The notes beneath the pieces are model-generated. The model was not told the DNA's origin. It did no database searches and saw only the letters and a list, made by a program, of their open reading frames with translations. 64,000 bases of DNA from SCN-69-37 sp044507065 (GTDB taxonomy: Bacteria; Acidobacteriota; Vicinamibacteria; Vicinamibacterales; SCN-69-37). The position numbers were made by a program, and so were the translations under genes. The stretch covers positions 1 to 64,000 of the forward strand of contig JBIQJY010000006.1 in the NCBI GenBank assembly GCA_044507065.1, read 5' to 3'. This document shows positions 25,060 through 35,246 of this stretch, one piece after another (position 1 is the first letter of the stretch; each line of letters opens with the position of its first letter).

Positions 25060-26081
25060 CCGGCCGCCAACCCGCGTCGCTGCAGGACCACGGCCGGGCC
25101 TTTCTCGCGTTCCTCCAGCTCAACCGCAACGTGTCGCCGCACACGCTCCGGGCCTACCGGACGGACCTCGAACTGTGGCTGGCATGTCTCGCGGAGCGGC
25201 GCAGTCAGAAACCGAGCCAGGTGCCTGTCGAAGCGTTCGACGCCGACGGCGTCCGGGCATTCCTCGCCGCGCTGCATGAGCGCGGCAACAGCCGTGCGTC
25301 GGCGGCGCGCCGGCTGGCCGCGCTGCGGACCTTCGCCCGATACCTGATCCGCGAGGACGTGCTCGCCGACGACCCGACGGCCCTTGTCGGTGCGCCGCGC
25401 AAGGAGCACACACTCCCCGAACACCTCGTGGCATCCGACATGGACCGGCTGCTCGGCGCGCCCGACGCATCAACCGTCGCCGGTCGCCGTGATGCGGCCA
25501 TCCTCGAGTTGTTCTATGCCTCCGGTCTGCGGCTGAGCGAACTGGTGGATCTCGACATGCAGGACGTGAATCTGTCCGGACGCATCCTGCGCGTCCGCGG
25601 CAAGGGTGGCAAGGAGCGCCTGGTGCCGTTCAACCACGCCGCCCACCGCGCCCTTCGCGCCATGACGGCCGATCGCGCCGGGATGTCGACTGCCGGTGCG
25701 CGATCGGCAGGCTCGCGTCAGCAACGGTCCCGCGACCCGTTGTTCCTGAACCTTCGCGGCGGCCGCCTCACGACGCGCAGCGTCGATCGGATCGTGCGGC
25801 GGTACGTCCGCGAGGCGTCGATCGCGCGGGGCATCAGCCCACATGCCCTCCGGCACACGTTTGCGACGCACTTGTTGCAGGCCGGGGCGGACTTGCGGGC
25901 CATCCAGGAACTGCTGGGCCACGCCAGGCTCAGTACCACGCAGCGGTACACGCACCTCGACGTACAGCACCTGATGGATGTGTACCAACACGCGCACCCG
26001 CGCGCGGACAGGCAGAGCGGGACGGCGGGGCCCCTGGCCCCGGCCGCCCCGTCGAAGACCGGGCGCCGGTCTACGCGTTGA
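25056..26081 (+). CDS. xerC: Tyrosine recombinase XerC
   Basis: XerC with XerD resolves chromosome dimers at dif during division. The 341-residue protein has the SAM-like N-terminal DNA-binding domain (about 10-105) and a catalytic domain with Arg159, His263, Arg266, His289 and nucleophile Tyr298 (GLRLSEL, HALRHTFATHLL, LGHARLSTTQRYTHLD). The segment at about 205-227 is a low-complexity insert (Ser, Arg, Ala). The ATG 25056 overlaps the trmFO stop. Context (topA-trmFO-xerC) and absence of att sites point to housekeeping XerC, not a mobile integrase. Its 3' end overlaps the convergent regulator gene by 11 bp. Confidence 0.92.
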   Translation: MTGRQPASLQDHGRAFLAFLQLNRNVSPHTLRAYRTDLELWLACLAERRSQKPSQVPVEAFDADGVRAFLAALHERGNSRASAARRLAALRTFARYLIREDVLADDPTALVGAPRKEHTLPEHLVASDMDRLLGAPDASTVAGRRDAAILELFYASGLRLSELVDLDMQDVNLSGRILRVRGKGGKERLVPFNHAAHRALRAMTADRAGMSTAGARSAGSRQQRSRDPLFLNLRGGRLTTRSVDRIVRRYVREASIARGISPHALRHTFATHLLQAGADLRAIQELLGHARLSTTQRYTHLDVQHLMDVYQHAHPRADRQSGTAGPLAPAAPSKTGRRSTR

Positions 26082-27474
26082 TTGTTTCGACGACCACGCG
26101 GCGGCCGCGCGGGATCTCGATGTTGAGAATCTTGATCTTGTAGTTCATGACGCGCGGGCTGATGCCGAGCAGTTCCGCAGCGTCCTTCTGCACCCAGTTC
26201 GACATCCGCAGGGCCTCGACGACGGCCTGGCGCTCGATCTCCTCGAGCGGGATGCCCGTCGGCGGAATCTTCACTGCGGTGGCGTGTTCGCCGGACGAGC
26301 TGGCCGACTGCTGCTCGCCAATCTGCAGGTCGTGCATCCCGACCGATGTCCCGTCGGCCAGCAGCACCGCGCGTTCCACGACGTTCTCGAGTTCGCGGAT
26401 GTTGCCCGGCCAGTTGTGGCGCAGCAGCACCTTGAAGGCCTCCGGATGGATGCCGTCGACGCGCTTCTTGAGCTCCTGCGTGAAGCGCTTGACGAAGAAG
26501 TCGGCGAGCGCCGGGATGTCCTCCTTGCGGTCACGCAGCGGCGGCATGTCGACCGACACCACGTTCAGGCGATAGAAGAGGTCCTCGCGGAACCGGCCGT
26601 CCTGCACCATCTGCGTGAGGTTGCGGTTGGTGGCCGCGATGAGTCGCACGTCGACGCGCAGCGTGCGCGTCCCGCCGAGTCGTTCGAACTCGTGTTCCTG
26701 CAGCACGCGCAGGATCTTGGCTTGCGTACTCGGGCTCATGTCGCCGACTTCGTCGAGGAACAGCGTGCCCCCGTCGGCCTGCTCGAACCGGCCGATGCGT
26801 TGCTTGTCCGCGCTGGTGAAGGCGCCCTTCTCGTGTCCGAACAGTTCGGATTCGAGCAGGTTCTCCTGGAGCGCGGCGCAGTTGACCTTGACGAAGGCCC
26901 GGTTGGCCCGCGTGGAGTTGTGGTGGATGGCCCCCGCGATCAACTCCTTGCCCGTGCCCGTTTCACCCCGAATCAGGACCGTCGAGTTGCTGCGGGCCAC
27001 CTTCTTGACGATGGTCAGCACCTGCTGGAGGGCGCCGCTCGCACCGACGATACGCTCGAAGTCGTAGATGTCCTGCTGCTCGTGACGCAGGTACTCCACC
27101 TGCGACTTGAGGTGACGCAGCTCGATCGCCTTCTCGATCTTGAGCTCCATCTCCTCGACTTCGAACGGCTTCTGCACGAAGTCGAACGCGCCGATCTTCA
27201 TCGCCTCGACGGCCGTGTGGATCGAGCCGAACGCCGTCATCAGGATGACTGCGGCATTCGGCTGGATCGATCGCGTCGTCCGCAGCACGTCCATGCCGTC
27301 GGCCCCGCCCATGCGCAGGTCGGTCAGCACCACGTCGAACTGGCTCTCCTGCAACCGCTCGATCGCGACGGTTCCGTTGGCCGCCTCTTCCACGTCGTGT
27401 CCAGCGTTTGAAAGTGCCCGCACCAGACCCTTGCGGAGCGAGTCGTGATCGTCGACAACCAGAATCCGTCCCAT
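26071..27474 (-). CDS. NtrC-type sigma-54-dependent response regulator with GAFTSA loop
   Basis: The 467-residue protein has a receiver domain (1-120, phosphoacceptor Asp52, Lys102), an AAA+ sigma-54 activator domain (about 140-375; Walker A GETGTGKE at 170-177, Walker B LFLDE near 238-242, arginine region RFREDLFYRLNV) and a Fis-type helix-turn-helix (about 405-455). The loop that contacts sigma-54 reads GAFTSA (217-222) rather than GAFTGA. It ends 11 bp inside the convergent xerC gene. The start lies 2 bp from the stop of the upstream kinase gene, so the two form a two-component pair. Target genes are unknown. Confidence 0.92.
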   Translation of the reverse strand: MGRILVVDDHDSLRKGLVRALSNAGHDVEEAANGTVAIERLQESQFDVVLTDLRMGGADGMDVLRTTRSIQPNAAVILMTAFGSIHTAVEAMKIGAFDFVQKPFEVEEMELKIEKAIELRHLKSQVEYLRHEQQDIYDFERIVGASGALQQVLTIVKKVARSNSTVLIRGETGTGKELIAGAIHHNSTRANRAFVKVNCAALQENLLESELFGHEKGAFTSADKQRIGRFEQADGGTLFLDEVGDMSPSTQAKILRVLQEHEFERLGGTRTLRVDVRLIAATNRNLTQMVQDGRFREDLFYRLNVVSVDMPPLRDRKEDIPALADFFVKRFTQELKKRVDGIHPEAFKVLLRHNWPGNIRELENVVERAVLLADGTSVGMHDLQIGEQQSASSSGEHATAVKIPPTGIPLEEIERQAVVEALRMSNWVQKDAAELLGISPRVMNYKIKILNIEIPRGRRVVVETINA

Positions 27475-27476
27475 GC

Positions 27477-28673
27477 CTATCTCCCCATGCTGCGAACAGA
27501 CGGCACCACCGGCAGCGTGACCTTGAAGGCCGCGCCGCGTCCTGGTGCCGATACCGCCGTGATACGCCCGTCGTGTGCGTCGACCACCTTGCGGACAATC
27601 GCGAGCCCGAGCCCGGTGCCCTGTGGTTTGGTCGTGAAAAACGGACTGAAAATGCGTTCGAGATCGTCGGGCCCCATGCCGGGCCCGTTGTCGCGCACCT
27701 CGACCGCCACCTGCGGAGGTAGTGGATCGAGACCCGCGGACGTTTCGTCGTCGCCGGGCAGCAGCTCGGCGATGATGTCAACGTGGCCTTCACCGCCAAG
27801 TGCCTCGAAGGCATTGGCCAGCAGATTGGTGAACAGCTGCCGGAGCTGGTGTGGGTCGGCCAGCAGTTCGGGCACGTCGGCCGCCACATTGGTCTGGATC
27901 GATACGGACCCGCGCCGCATCTTCGCTTCGGCCATCGTGATGGAGTCCATCAGGATGTCCTCGAGCGAGGTGCGTTCGACCTGCAGCTGTATGGGCCGCA
28001 CGAACTCCAGCACCTCCACGACGATCGCGTTGGCGACCTTCGCTTCCTTGATGATGTCGTTCAGCGTCTCGAGCGATTCGGGCTGGTCGATGAGCTGGCG
28101 TTTCATCACGCCGGCCATCACCTCGATGCTGGCCAGCGGATTCTTCACTTCGTGGGCGATCGCCGCGGCCATCTCGCCGAGCGCCGCCAGCCGGTCCCGC
28201 AACCGGTCGCGCTCCTCGATCTGCTCGACACGGGTGAGGTCCTTGAAGAACAGCGTGGCCCCCACCAGCCGATCGTCGTCGTCGTGGATGGGTGAGAGCG
28301 AGTAGCCGATGGCGCGGCCCGTCTTGCGCAGTCGCATCTCGGCGCGATTGGGGAGGTCGTCCGTCTCGAATGCCCGTTGCAGCACCTGGCAGACTTCCGG
28401 ACAGTCCTGCAGGACGTCCAGGAACGGCCGCCCCAGGTCATCAGGGCCAGGTACCAGCCCCAGTACGCGATAGGCGATGTCATTGATGGCGGCCACGTCG
28501 CCCTGTCGCGTGATGGCCAGCACGCCTGCACGGAGATTGAAGACGAGGTGGCGGAAGAAGCGGTCCGCCTGCCCGTCGTCGACGGCAGCGCCGGCGGCTC
28601 GCGGGTGCGAGGAGCCGGTGCGGGCCGACCGTCTGACGGTCGTCCCAGCCTGTGTTGTTGTCTGCCGTGCCAT
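27477..28673 (-). CDS. Soluble PAS-domain sensor histidine kinase (NtrB/AtoS-like)
   Basis: I start at ATG 28673 because a strong GGGGGAG ribosome site lies just upstream; an in-frame GTG at 28727 would add 18 residues. The 398-residue kinase has a PAS domain (about 38-145), a dimerisation/phosphoacceptor helix with His174 (AAIAHEVKNPLAS) and a HATPase_c domain (N box NLLANAFEALGG, G1 DNGPGMGP, G2 GTGLGLAI). No membrane segment is present, so it senses an internal signal, as NtrB does. It is followed by its likely partner, the NtrC-type regulator. A partial PAS ligand cannot be inferred. Confidence 0.92.
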   Translation of the reverse strand: MARQTTTQAGTTVRRSARTGSSHPRAAGAAVDDGQADRFFRHLVFNLRAGVLAITRQGDVAAINDIAYRVLGLVPGPDDLGRPFLDVLQDCPEVCQVLQRAFETDDLPNRAEMRLRKTGRAIGYSLSPIHDDDDRLVGATLFFKDLTRVEQIEERDRLRDRLAALGEMAAAIAHEVKNPLASIEVMAGVMKRQLIDQPESLETLNDIIKEAKVANAIVVEVLEFVRPIQLQVERTSLEDILMDSITMAEAKMRRGSVSIQTNVAADVPELLADPHQLRQLFTNLLANAFEALGGEGHVDIIAELLPGDDETSAGLDPLPPQVAVEVRDNGPGMGPDDLERIFSPFFTTKPQGTGLGLAIVRKVVDAHDGRITAVSAPGRGAAFKVTLPVVPSVRSMGR

Positions 28674-28831
28674 TCCGACTCCCCCGGGCATGCCTGTGAG
28701 AGGCAAGGCCCGTACCCGTTCCACCAAGGCGCCGTGCCCAACAGAACCACGGCGGGTGGGTGTCGGTCCACCGACAATGCGGACCGTGCCTTACAGATGT
28801 GGTAGTGAATTACAGAAACGTAATCAAATGG

Positions 28832-30850
<2,019 letters not shown>

Positions 30851-30872
30851 GGAGCGGAGCGGCGGCGCTCAG

Positions 30873-30914
30873 GGCCGCCTGCACTATTGTGGCCGAAAAG
30901 CAGCGCAGGCGGCC
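30873..30914. repeat. Perfect 10-bp inverted repeat between divergent genes
   Basis: GGCCGCCTGC (30873-30882) and GCAGGCGGCC (30905-30914) are exact inverted copies 22 nt apart. They lie within the 212 bp between the ABC-F start and the ECF sigma start and could form a hairpin in the ABC-F leader or an operator. Confidence 0.45.
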
Positions 30915-30944
30915 AGCGCCGTGCCTGCGCCGCGCCGTCGGCCG

Positions 30945-30950
30945 TATACT
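30945..30950 (+). promoter_or_regulatory. Possible -10 element of the ECF sigma operon
   Basis: TATACT (five of six) lies 112 nt before the sigma-gene ATG. A GCCCC-TGCC-GGGGC hairpin (30961-30974) follows just downstream, in what would be the leader. The -35 is poor. Confidence 0.3.
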
Positions 30951-31062
30951 CCGGACAGGTGCCCCTGCCGGGGCGTACAGACTGAGTGCCGCGACGGGCC
31001 GTCTAAGGTCTGCAGGATGCGCGGTATCAGCCCCTGACCGAATCGCGCATCGACCGTTGCCC

Positions 31063-31671
31063 ATGACCCGGACGGATGAGGAGCTTGTCGCCGGTGCCCA
31101 GGCCGGCGACCTGGACTGTTTCAACCAGCTCGTTTCGCGCTGGGAGCGACCGATCTACGCACTCGCGTACCGGACGCTCGGCCGGGACGAAGAGGCGCGA
31201 GACGTCGTCCAGGAAGCGTTCATGCGCGCCTATCGCGGTTTGCGAGCGTTCAAGGGCGAGGCGAAGTTCTCCTCCTGGCTCTATCGCATCACACTGAACC
31301 TCTGCCGCGACTGGATTCGGCGCGAACGCCGCGCGCCCGTCGTGTCGGTGCCGGAGGGCGTCGATCCCATCGACCTCGCCGACAGTCAGGCGACACAGAC
31401 CGAATCGGTCGAGGATCTGGTCGCCCGGCGCGAGATGTCGAAGGCGGTGGCGAAGGCGATGGCCGAACTGCCCGAAGAGCAGCGCTCGACCATCCTGCTG
31501 AAGGAGTATCACGGCCTGACGTTTCAGGAGATTGCGGACATGCTCGACTGCCCGTTGAGCACCGTGAAGACGCGTCTGTATCAGGGGCTGTCCGTGTTGC
31601 GGCGGCGGCTCGAACGGCAGCAGACCGAAGAAGCTGCCCTGAGGCGGGCGACCTGGGAGAGCAGTTCGTAG
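31063..31671 (+). CDS. RpoE-like ECF sigma factor
   Basis: The 202-residue sigma factor (ATG 31063, MTRTDEELVAG) has region 2 (DEEARDVVQEAFMRAYRGLR, FSSWLYRITLNLCRDWIRR, about 42-88) and region 4 (LPEEQRSTILLKEYHGLTFQ, PLSTVKTRLYQGL, about 135-185). It belongs to the RpoE-like ECF group that answers envelope stress. The next gene encodes a zinc-finger anti-sigma factor with one membrane segment, the expected arrangement. The upstream extension of the frame to 30889 is arginine-rich and not conserved. Confidence 0.92.
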   Translation: MTRTDEELVAGAQAGDLDCFNQLVSRWERPIYALAYRTLGRDEEARDVVQEAFMRAYRGLRAFKGEAKFSSWLYRITLNLCRDWIRRERRAPVVSVPEGVDPIDLADSQATQTESVEDLVARREMSKAVAKAMAELPEEQRSTILLKEYHGLTFQEIADMLDCPLSTVKTRLYQGLSVLRRRLERQQTEEAALRRATWESSS

Positions 31672-31727
31672 GAGGCGGCGCACGGCAGCCCGTGCGCGGC
31701 GTAGGGGTAAGAACCGGGTGATTCACC

Positions 31728-32435
31728 ATGTGTGACGAACGTGAACGACTGATCGAGTTCATCTACGGCGAGTCGAGCCTCGCCGATCGGCGGCGCGTCG
31801 AGGCGCACCTGAGCGAGTGCCACGTGTGCCGCACGGAAGTGACGGGGCTGCGCAGCGTGCGCGACGACCTGTTGGCCTGGGATGTACCGAAGCACGATCC
31901 CGTCTGGCGGCCAGTTGCCCCGACCGTTGTGGTTCCCGCCTGGCGTCGTGCGCCAGCGTGGGGACTCGCCGCGGCCGCCGTCGTCCTGTTTGCCGCCGGC
32001 GCCGCGGGCGGCATGGCCACGCGGACGTGGCTGCCCGCGCCCGGGGTGCCCGCTGCCGCACCAGCAGCCATGGCCGCGGCGACCACCGCACGAGCCGTTC
32101 CCGCCGGCGTCACGGCCGACGACCTGGCCCACCTCGAGGCCAGCATTCTGGAACGTGTACGCGACGAGATGGAGGGACGCCTCCAGGCCGTGAGTGTCGT
32201 GTCGTCGGACCCCGCTTCGCCCCTGGTGCCCGTCGGGACCGGCGCGCGTTCGCGCGGGAGCGTCGAACATCTCGAAGCCAGGCTGCTGGCCATCGAGCAG
32301 TTGATTGACGATCAGATCGCGCTCAACAACTATTTCAACGGCCAGTTCGGTCGGCTCAACAGCACGACAAGCAACCTCAGGGAGGCGGTCGAGATGTCGA
32401 GTCTGCAGCGCATCTCGCTCGACGGCGGTCGATGA
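31728..32435 (+). CDS. Membrane anti-sigma factor with zinc finger (zf-HC2)
   Basis: The 235-residue protein starts with a putative zinc anti-sigma domain (HLSECHVC, His27 to Cys34), which binds the sigma factor in the cytoplasm. One membrane helix spans about residues 78-100 (WGLAAAAVVLFAAGAAGG). The periplasmic part is rich in Ala and Pro and then helical (LEARLLAIEQLIDDQIAL). Signal-dependent proteolysis would release the sigma factor; this is known for the family and inferred here. It follows the sigma gene by 56 bp and overlaps the next gene by 4 bp (ATGA). Confidence 0.88.
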   Translation: MCDERERLIEFIYGESSLADRRRVEAHLSECHVCRTEVTGLRSVRDDLLAWDVPKHDPVWRPVAPTVVVPAWRRAPAWGLAAAAVVLFAAGAAGGMATRTWLPAPGVPAAAPAAMAAATTARAVPAGVTADDLAHLEASILERVRDEMEGRLQAVSVVSSDPASPLVPVGTGARSRGSVEHLEARLLAIEQLIDDQIALNNYFNGQFGRLNSTTSNLREAVEMSSLQRISLDGGR

Positions 32436-33133
32436 TGAGGGGAGTGATGCACGTGACGCGTCAGATGATGGCAGCCGGAGTGGCGATGGTGGTGCTGACG
32501 GTGCCGGGTGTGGCACTTGGCCAGGCCCCGGCGGCGCCGGGCGACAATCCCGCACGGTCGCAGGTCATGGTCTTCGAGCGCGTCCTGCGCGGGTCGGTTG
32601 AAGCCGGCGGGGCGGAGCTGGCCAAGCAGGCATTGATCGTCGCGCCGGAGTTGACGCTCTCGACCGAAGAGGCCATCGTCCGCGGCGTCAGGCTGCCGGG
32701 CTACGGGTTCTACTTCGACGTTCAGGTGCCGGGTATCGAGGGTACCGTCCGTGTCTGGGAAATGATCGCGCGCCGGCGTGAACGTCCGGGGCGGGCCAAT
32801 CCGTCATTGCCGGTCGCGGCCGCGGGAACCGTCACCGACGATCCCATGGTGGAGGCACCGCCGATGTTCGATCCCGATCGCGAGTACAGCTCGCACGTCC
32901 GCCGGGCCCTCATCGATGCGGTCGTCGACAGTTCGGGCGTGCTGGCCATTGGCGCCGGCGAGCGGCTGACGGTGGCCGTCAGCGAGATCGACTCGCGCAA
33001 CCCGAATCCGCTGTACAGGTCCAGTCCCTCGAAACTGCTGCTGTCGATTCAGGGCGTGGACCTCCAGGAACTCCGGCAGGGTCGAATCACGCGGGAGCAG
33101 GCCATCGAACGCATCCTCGAAGACCGCTTCTGA
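32432..33133 (+). CDS. Exported protein of unknown function in ECF operon
   Basis: The 233-residue product begins with a signal peptide (hydrophobic region about 12-30, ending ALGQA) and is probably periplasmic. I recognise no domain. The mature part has a helical region near 40-65 with a GFYFDVQVPGI strand segment and a C-terminal region (SPSKLLLSIQGVDLQ, RITREQAIERI) that looks like an ordered domain. It has no cysteines beyond the signal. Its start overlaps the anti-sigma gene stop, so it belongs to the ECF operon and may take part in the same envelope response. A role as the sensor is possible but unproven. Confidence 0.7.
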   Translation: MMRGVMHVTRQMMAAGVAMVVLTVPGVALGQAPAAPGDNPARSQVMVFERVLRGSVEAGGAELAKQALIVAPELTLSTEEAIVRGVRLPGYGFYFDVQVPGIEGTVRVWEMIARRRERPGRANPSLPVAAAGTVTDDPMVEAPPMFDPDREYSSHVRRALIDAVVDSSGVLAIGAGERLTVAVSEIDSRNPNPLYRSSPSKLLLSIQGVDLQELRQGRITREQAIERILEDRF

Positions 33134-33135
33134 TC

Positions 33136-33141
33136 TACAAT
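33136..33141 (+). promoter_or_regulatory. Possible -10 element just before gene at 33151
   Basis: TACAAT lies 9 nt before ATG 33151, so a transcript from it would begin at or next to the start codon. No -35 match is seen; the gene may also be read from the operon upstream. Confidence 0.3.
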
Positions 33142-33150
33142 CGGCCCATC

Positions 33151-33660
33151 ATGAACAGGCTGCTGGGGGTTGTCGTGCTGGTGGTGTCGCTGACCGGTCT
33201 GGGATGCCGGCAGGTGGCGCTCGAACAGGTTCTCACGGTTACCGACACCTTCACCGGCTGGTATCACGTCGGGGTGGTCGGTGGGCAGGAAAAGCTGGTT
33301 CCCAGCTTCAGCTTCCGGCTGCAGAACGCCGGGGACGAGCCACTCAGCCGCGTGCAGCTGCTCGTCAGCTTCTGGCCGAATGGCGCCGATGGCGAGCTGG
33401 ATTCAAAGCAGATTACGGGGCTCGGTCCCGAGGAGCTGGCCCCGGCCGCGTCGACCGAACCGATTCTCGTTCGTTCCGATGCCGGCTATACCCTCGACCC
33501 CCCGCAGACGAAGGACGATCTCTTCATGCACAGCAGCTTCAGAGACTTCACCGTGAAAGTCTTTGCGCGCCGCGATGGGCGACTCGTGCCGCTCGGTGAG
33601 TTCCCGGTTGAGCGTCGCGTGATCCCATCGGCCGCACCGTCGACGACGACCGTTCCCTGA
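33151..33660 (+). CDS. Putative exported protein of unknown function
   Basis: The 169-residue protein has a signal sequence (MNRLLGVVVLVVSLTGLGC) with a weak lipobox, so it could be a lipoprotein. The mature part is beta-rich, with strands such as VPSFSFRLQNAGDEPLSRVQ and DFTVKVFARRDGRLVPLGEF, like an immunoglobulin-type or FxLD-type beta sandwich. No family recognised. It is 17 bp after the ECF operon and probably co-transcribed. A TACAAT box directly upstream may give a second promoter. Confidence 0.7.
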   Translation: MNRLLGVVVLVVSLTGLGCRQVALEQVLTVTDTFTGWYHVGVVGGQEKLVPSFSFRLQNAGDEPLSRVQLLVSFWPNGADGELDSKQITGLGPEELAPAASTEPILVRSDAGYTLDPPQTKDDLFMHSSFRDFTVKVFARRDGRLVPLGEFPVERRVIPSAAPSTTTVP

Positions 33661-33695
33661 CCACCGCGTTTCCCTCGTACGAACGCCTCGGGCAA

Positions 33696-33720
33696 GCCTG
33701 GCCCCCTCGCGGGCGCAGGC
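33696..33720. terminator. Weak hairpin between convergent genes
   Basis: GCCTG and CAGGC flank an inner CCC/GGG pairing between the exported-protein gene and the permease. It is short, imperfect and lacks a U-tract. Confidence 0.2.
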
Positions 33721-33734
33721 CTCACCATGACCGC

Positions 33735-35117
33735 TCATCTGTCGGCGGTCGTTCTCGGTTGAACATAGAACCGGTAGACAGCGGCGCCGGCGAGTACGGT
33801 GATCACCGCCCAGATCGCCTCGAGTTGGCGTGCGCTGCCGAAGTAGATGAGCACCCACAGGTTCATCAGGACGTACGCGAGGGGAATCACCGGGTAGGCC
33901 AGGCTTACCCATGGCGATTTCTGCCATCCCGGCCGCTGACGGAACTTGAAGAGTGCGAGCACCGCGAGGGCCGTGAAGAAGAACAGTGTGAACCCGATGT
34001 AGTACGCCAGGCTCTCGAACGTGCCCGTCACGATCAGCGCGCAGCAGCAGAGGCCCTGCGCGATGACCGCGATCCACGGGCTGTTCCAACGCGGGTGCAG
34101 CCGGCCCGCGGCGGAGAAGAAGGCACCATTCTGTGCCATCGCGTAGTAGACGCGCGGCCCAATCATCGACATCGCGTTGACCGTCGCGAGCAGCGACAGG
34201 GCCATCGCCGCGGCAAACACCCCGCCGACCTGGTCGCCGAACAGGGCGGTTGCGGCCGTGGCTCCAACCGCCAGCACGCCGGCCAGTTCACTGAGCGGGC
34301 TTGCGTAGATATAAAGCACGTTCAGCGCCACGTAGAACAGCGCCACGAACACCGTCCCGCTCACGAGCGCCAGCGGCAGTGTCCGCCCGGGATCGCGGAT
34401 TTCCTCGGCAACGTAGACTGCCGCATTCCACCCGCTGTAGCCGTAGAACACGAAGACGAGACTCACGGCGAACTGTCCGAACAGTGGCGTGGAACCGGCG
34501 CGCGGCAGCGTCTCGGAGAAGTGTGCCCAGTCCCCGTTGCCGATTGCGAAGCCCAGCACCAGAAATCCGGCCAGCACGATCAGCTTCGTTGCCGTGAGCA
34601 CGTTCTGCAGCGCCGCCACCTGGGCGGCGCCGAGGACGTTGACGACCGTGAAGGCCAGGACAATGGCACAGGCAACCGCCTCGAGCGCCCCCAGTTCAAG
34701 CGTGGCGATACCGAGGGACACCGAGAAGGCCGCCGGCGCGTCCGATGACAGCGAGGGAAAGAAGACCGCCAGATACGCACAGATGGCCAGCACCGCGGCG
34801 GCGATCGGGGCCGAGAATCCCGCAAAGAAACTGACCCAGCCGTTCACGAAGCCCCACGTCGGACCCCATGCCTCGGTCAGGTACACGTACTCGCCACCCG
34901 ACCGGGGAAAATTGACGGCCAGTTCCGAGTAGCAGAGAGCGCCGGCCAGTGCCAGGATCGCCCCCACCAGCCAGATGCCAACCACCAGCCAGGGCTGACC
35001 GAGGTCGCCGGCGAGAAATCCGGTGGTCGTGAAAATGCCAACCCCGATCATGTTCGACACGACGAGTGCTGTGGCGCTGACGACGGTCAACTGGCGGGCG
35101 AGGCTCGGCTGCGACAT
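33735..35117 (-). CDS. APC-superfamily amino acid permease
   Basis: The 460-residue protein has about 12 hydrophobic helices and the APC hallmark near the N-terminus (SNMIGVGIFTTTGFLAG), followed by EYVYLTEAWGPTWGFVNGW. It should carry amino acids or polyamines with protons across the inner membrane. ATG 35117 is chosen; a GTG lies one codon earlier. A CATAAA element 10 nt before the ATG could be a -10 box. No partner enzyme gene adjoins, so the substrate is unknown. Confidence 0.9.
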   Translation of the reverse strand: MSQPSLARQLTVVSATALVVSNMIGVGIFTTTGFLAGDLGQPWLVVGIWLVGAILALAGALCYSELAVNFPRSGGEYVYLTEAWGPTWGFVNGWVSFFAGFSAPIAAAVLAICAYLAVFFPSLSSDAPAAFSVSLGIATLELGALEAVACAIVLAFTVVNVLGAAQVAALQNVLTATKLIVLAGFLVLGFAIGNGDWAHFSETLPRAGSTPLFGQFAVSLVFVFYGYSGWNAAVYVAEEIRDPGRTLPLALVSGTVFVALFYVALNVLYIYASPLSELAGVLAVGATAATALFGDQVGGVFAAAMALSLLATVNAMSMIGPRVYYAMAQNGAFFSAAGRLHPRWNSPWIAVIAQGLCCCALIVTGTFESLAYYIGFTLFFFTALAVLALFKFRQRPGWQKSPWVSLAYPVIPLAYVLMNLWVLIYFGSARQLEAIWAVITVLAGAAVYRFYVQPRTTADR

Positions 35118-35246
35118 CACGTGAGACTTTATGTCAAACGCTCGGTGAACCGATGCCGGGAAGGACGGAACGAGGCGGGTGAGCGACCGACGACGCGAGC
35201 CGGCTCCCGTCGCAAGCAGGAGCGACAGGAGCCGGAGGGGGAATGA

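Noticed and set aside
25056..26081. Phage or island integrase
   Set aside because: The tyrosine recombinase is XerC in its standard topA-trmFO-xerC context, with no attachment repeats or phage genes.
28674..28831. Sigma-54 (-24/-12) promoter upstream of the sensor kinase
   Set aside because: GGCAC-like and TTGG-like blocks occur but spacing and the -12 GC are wrong.
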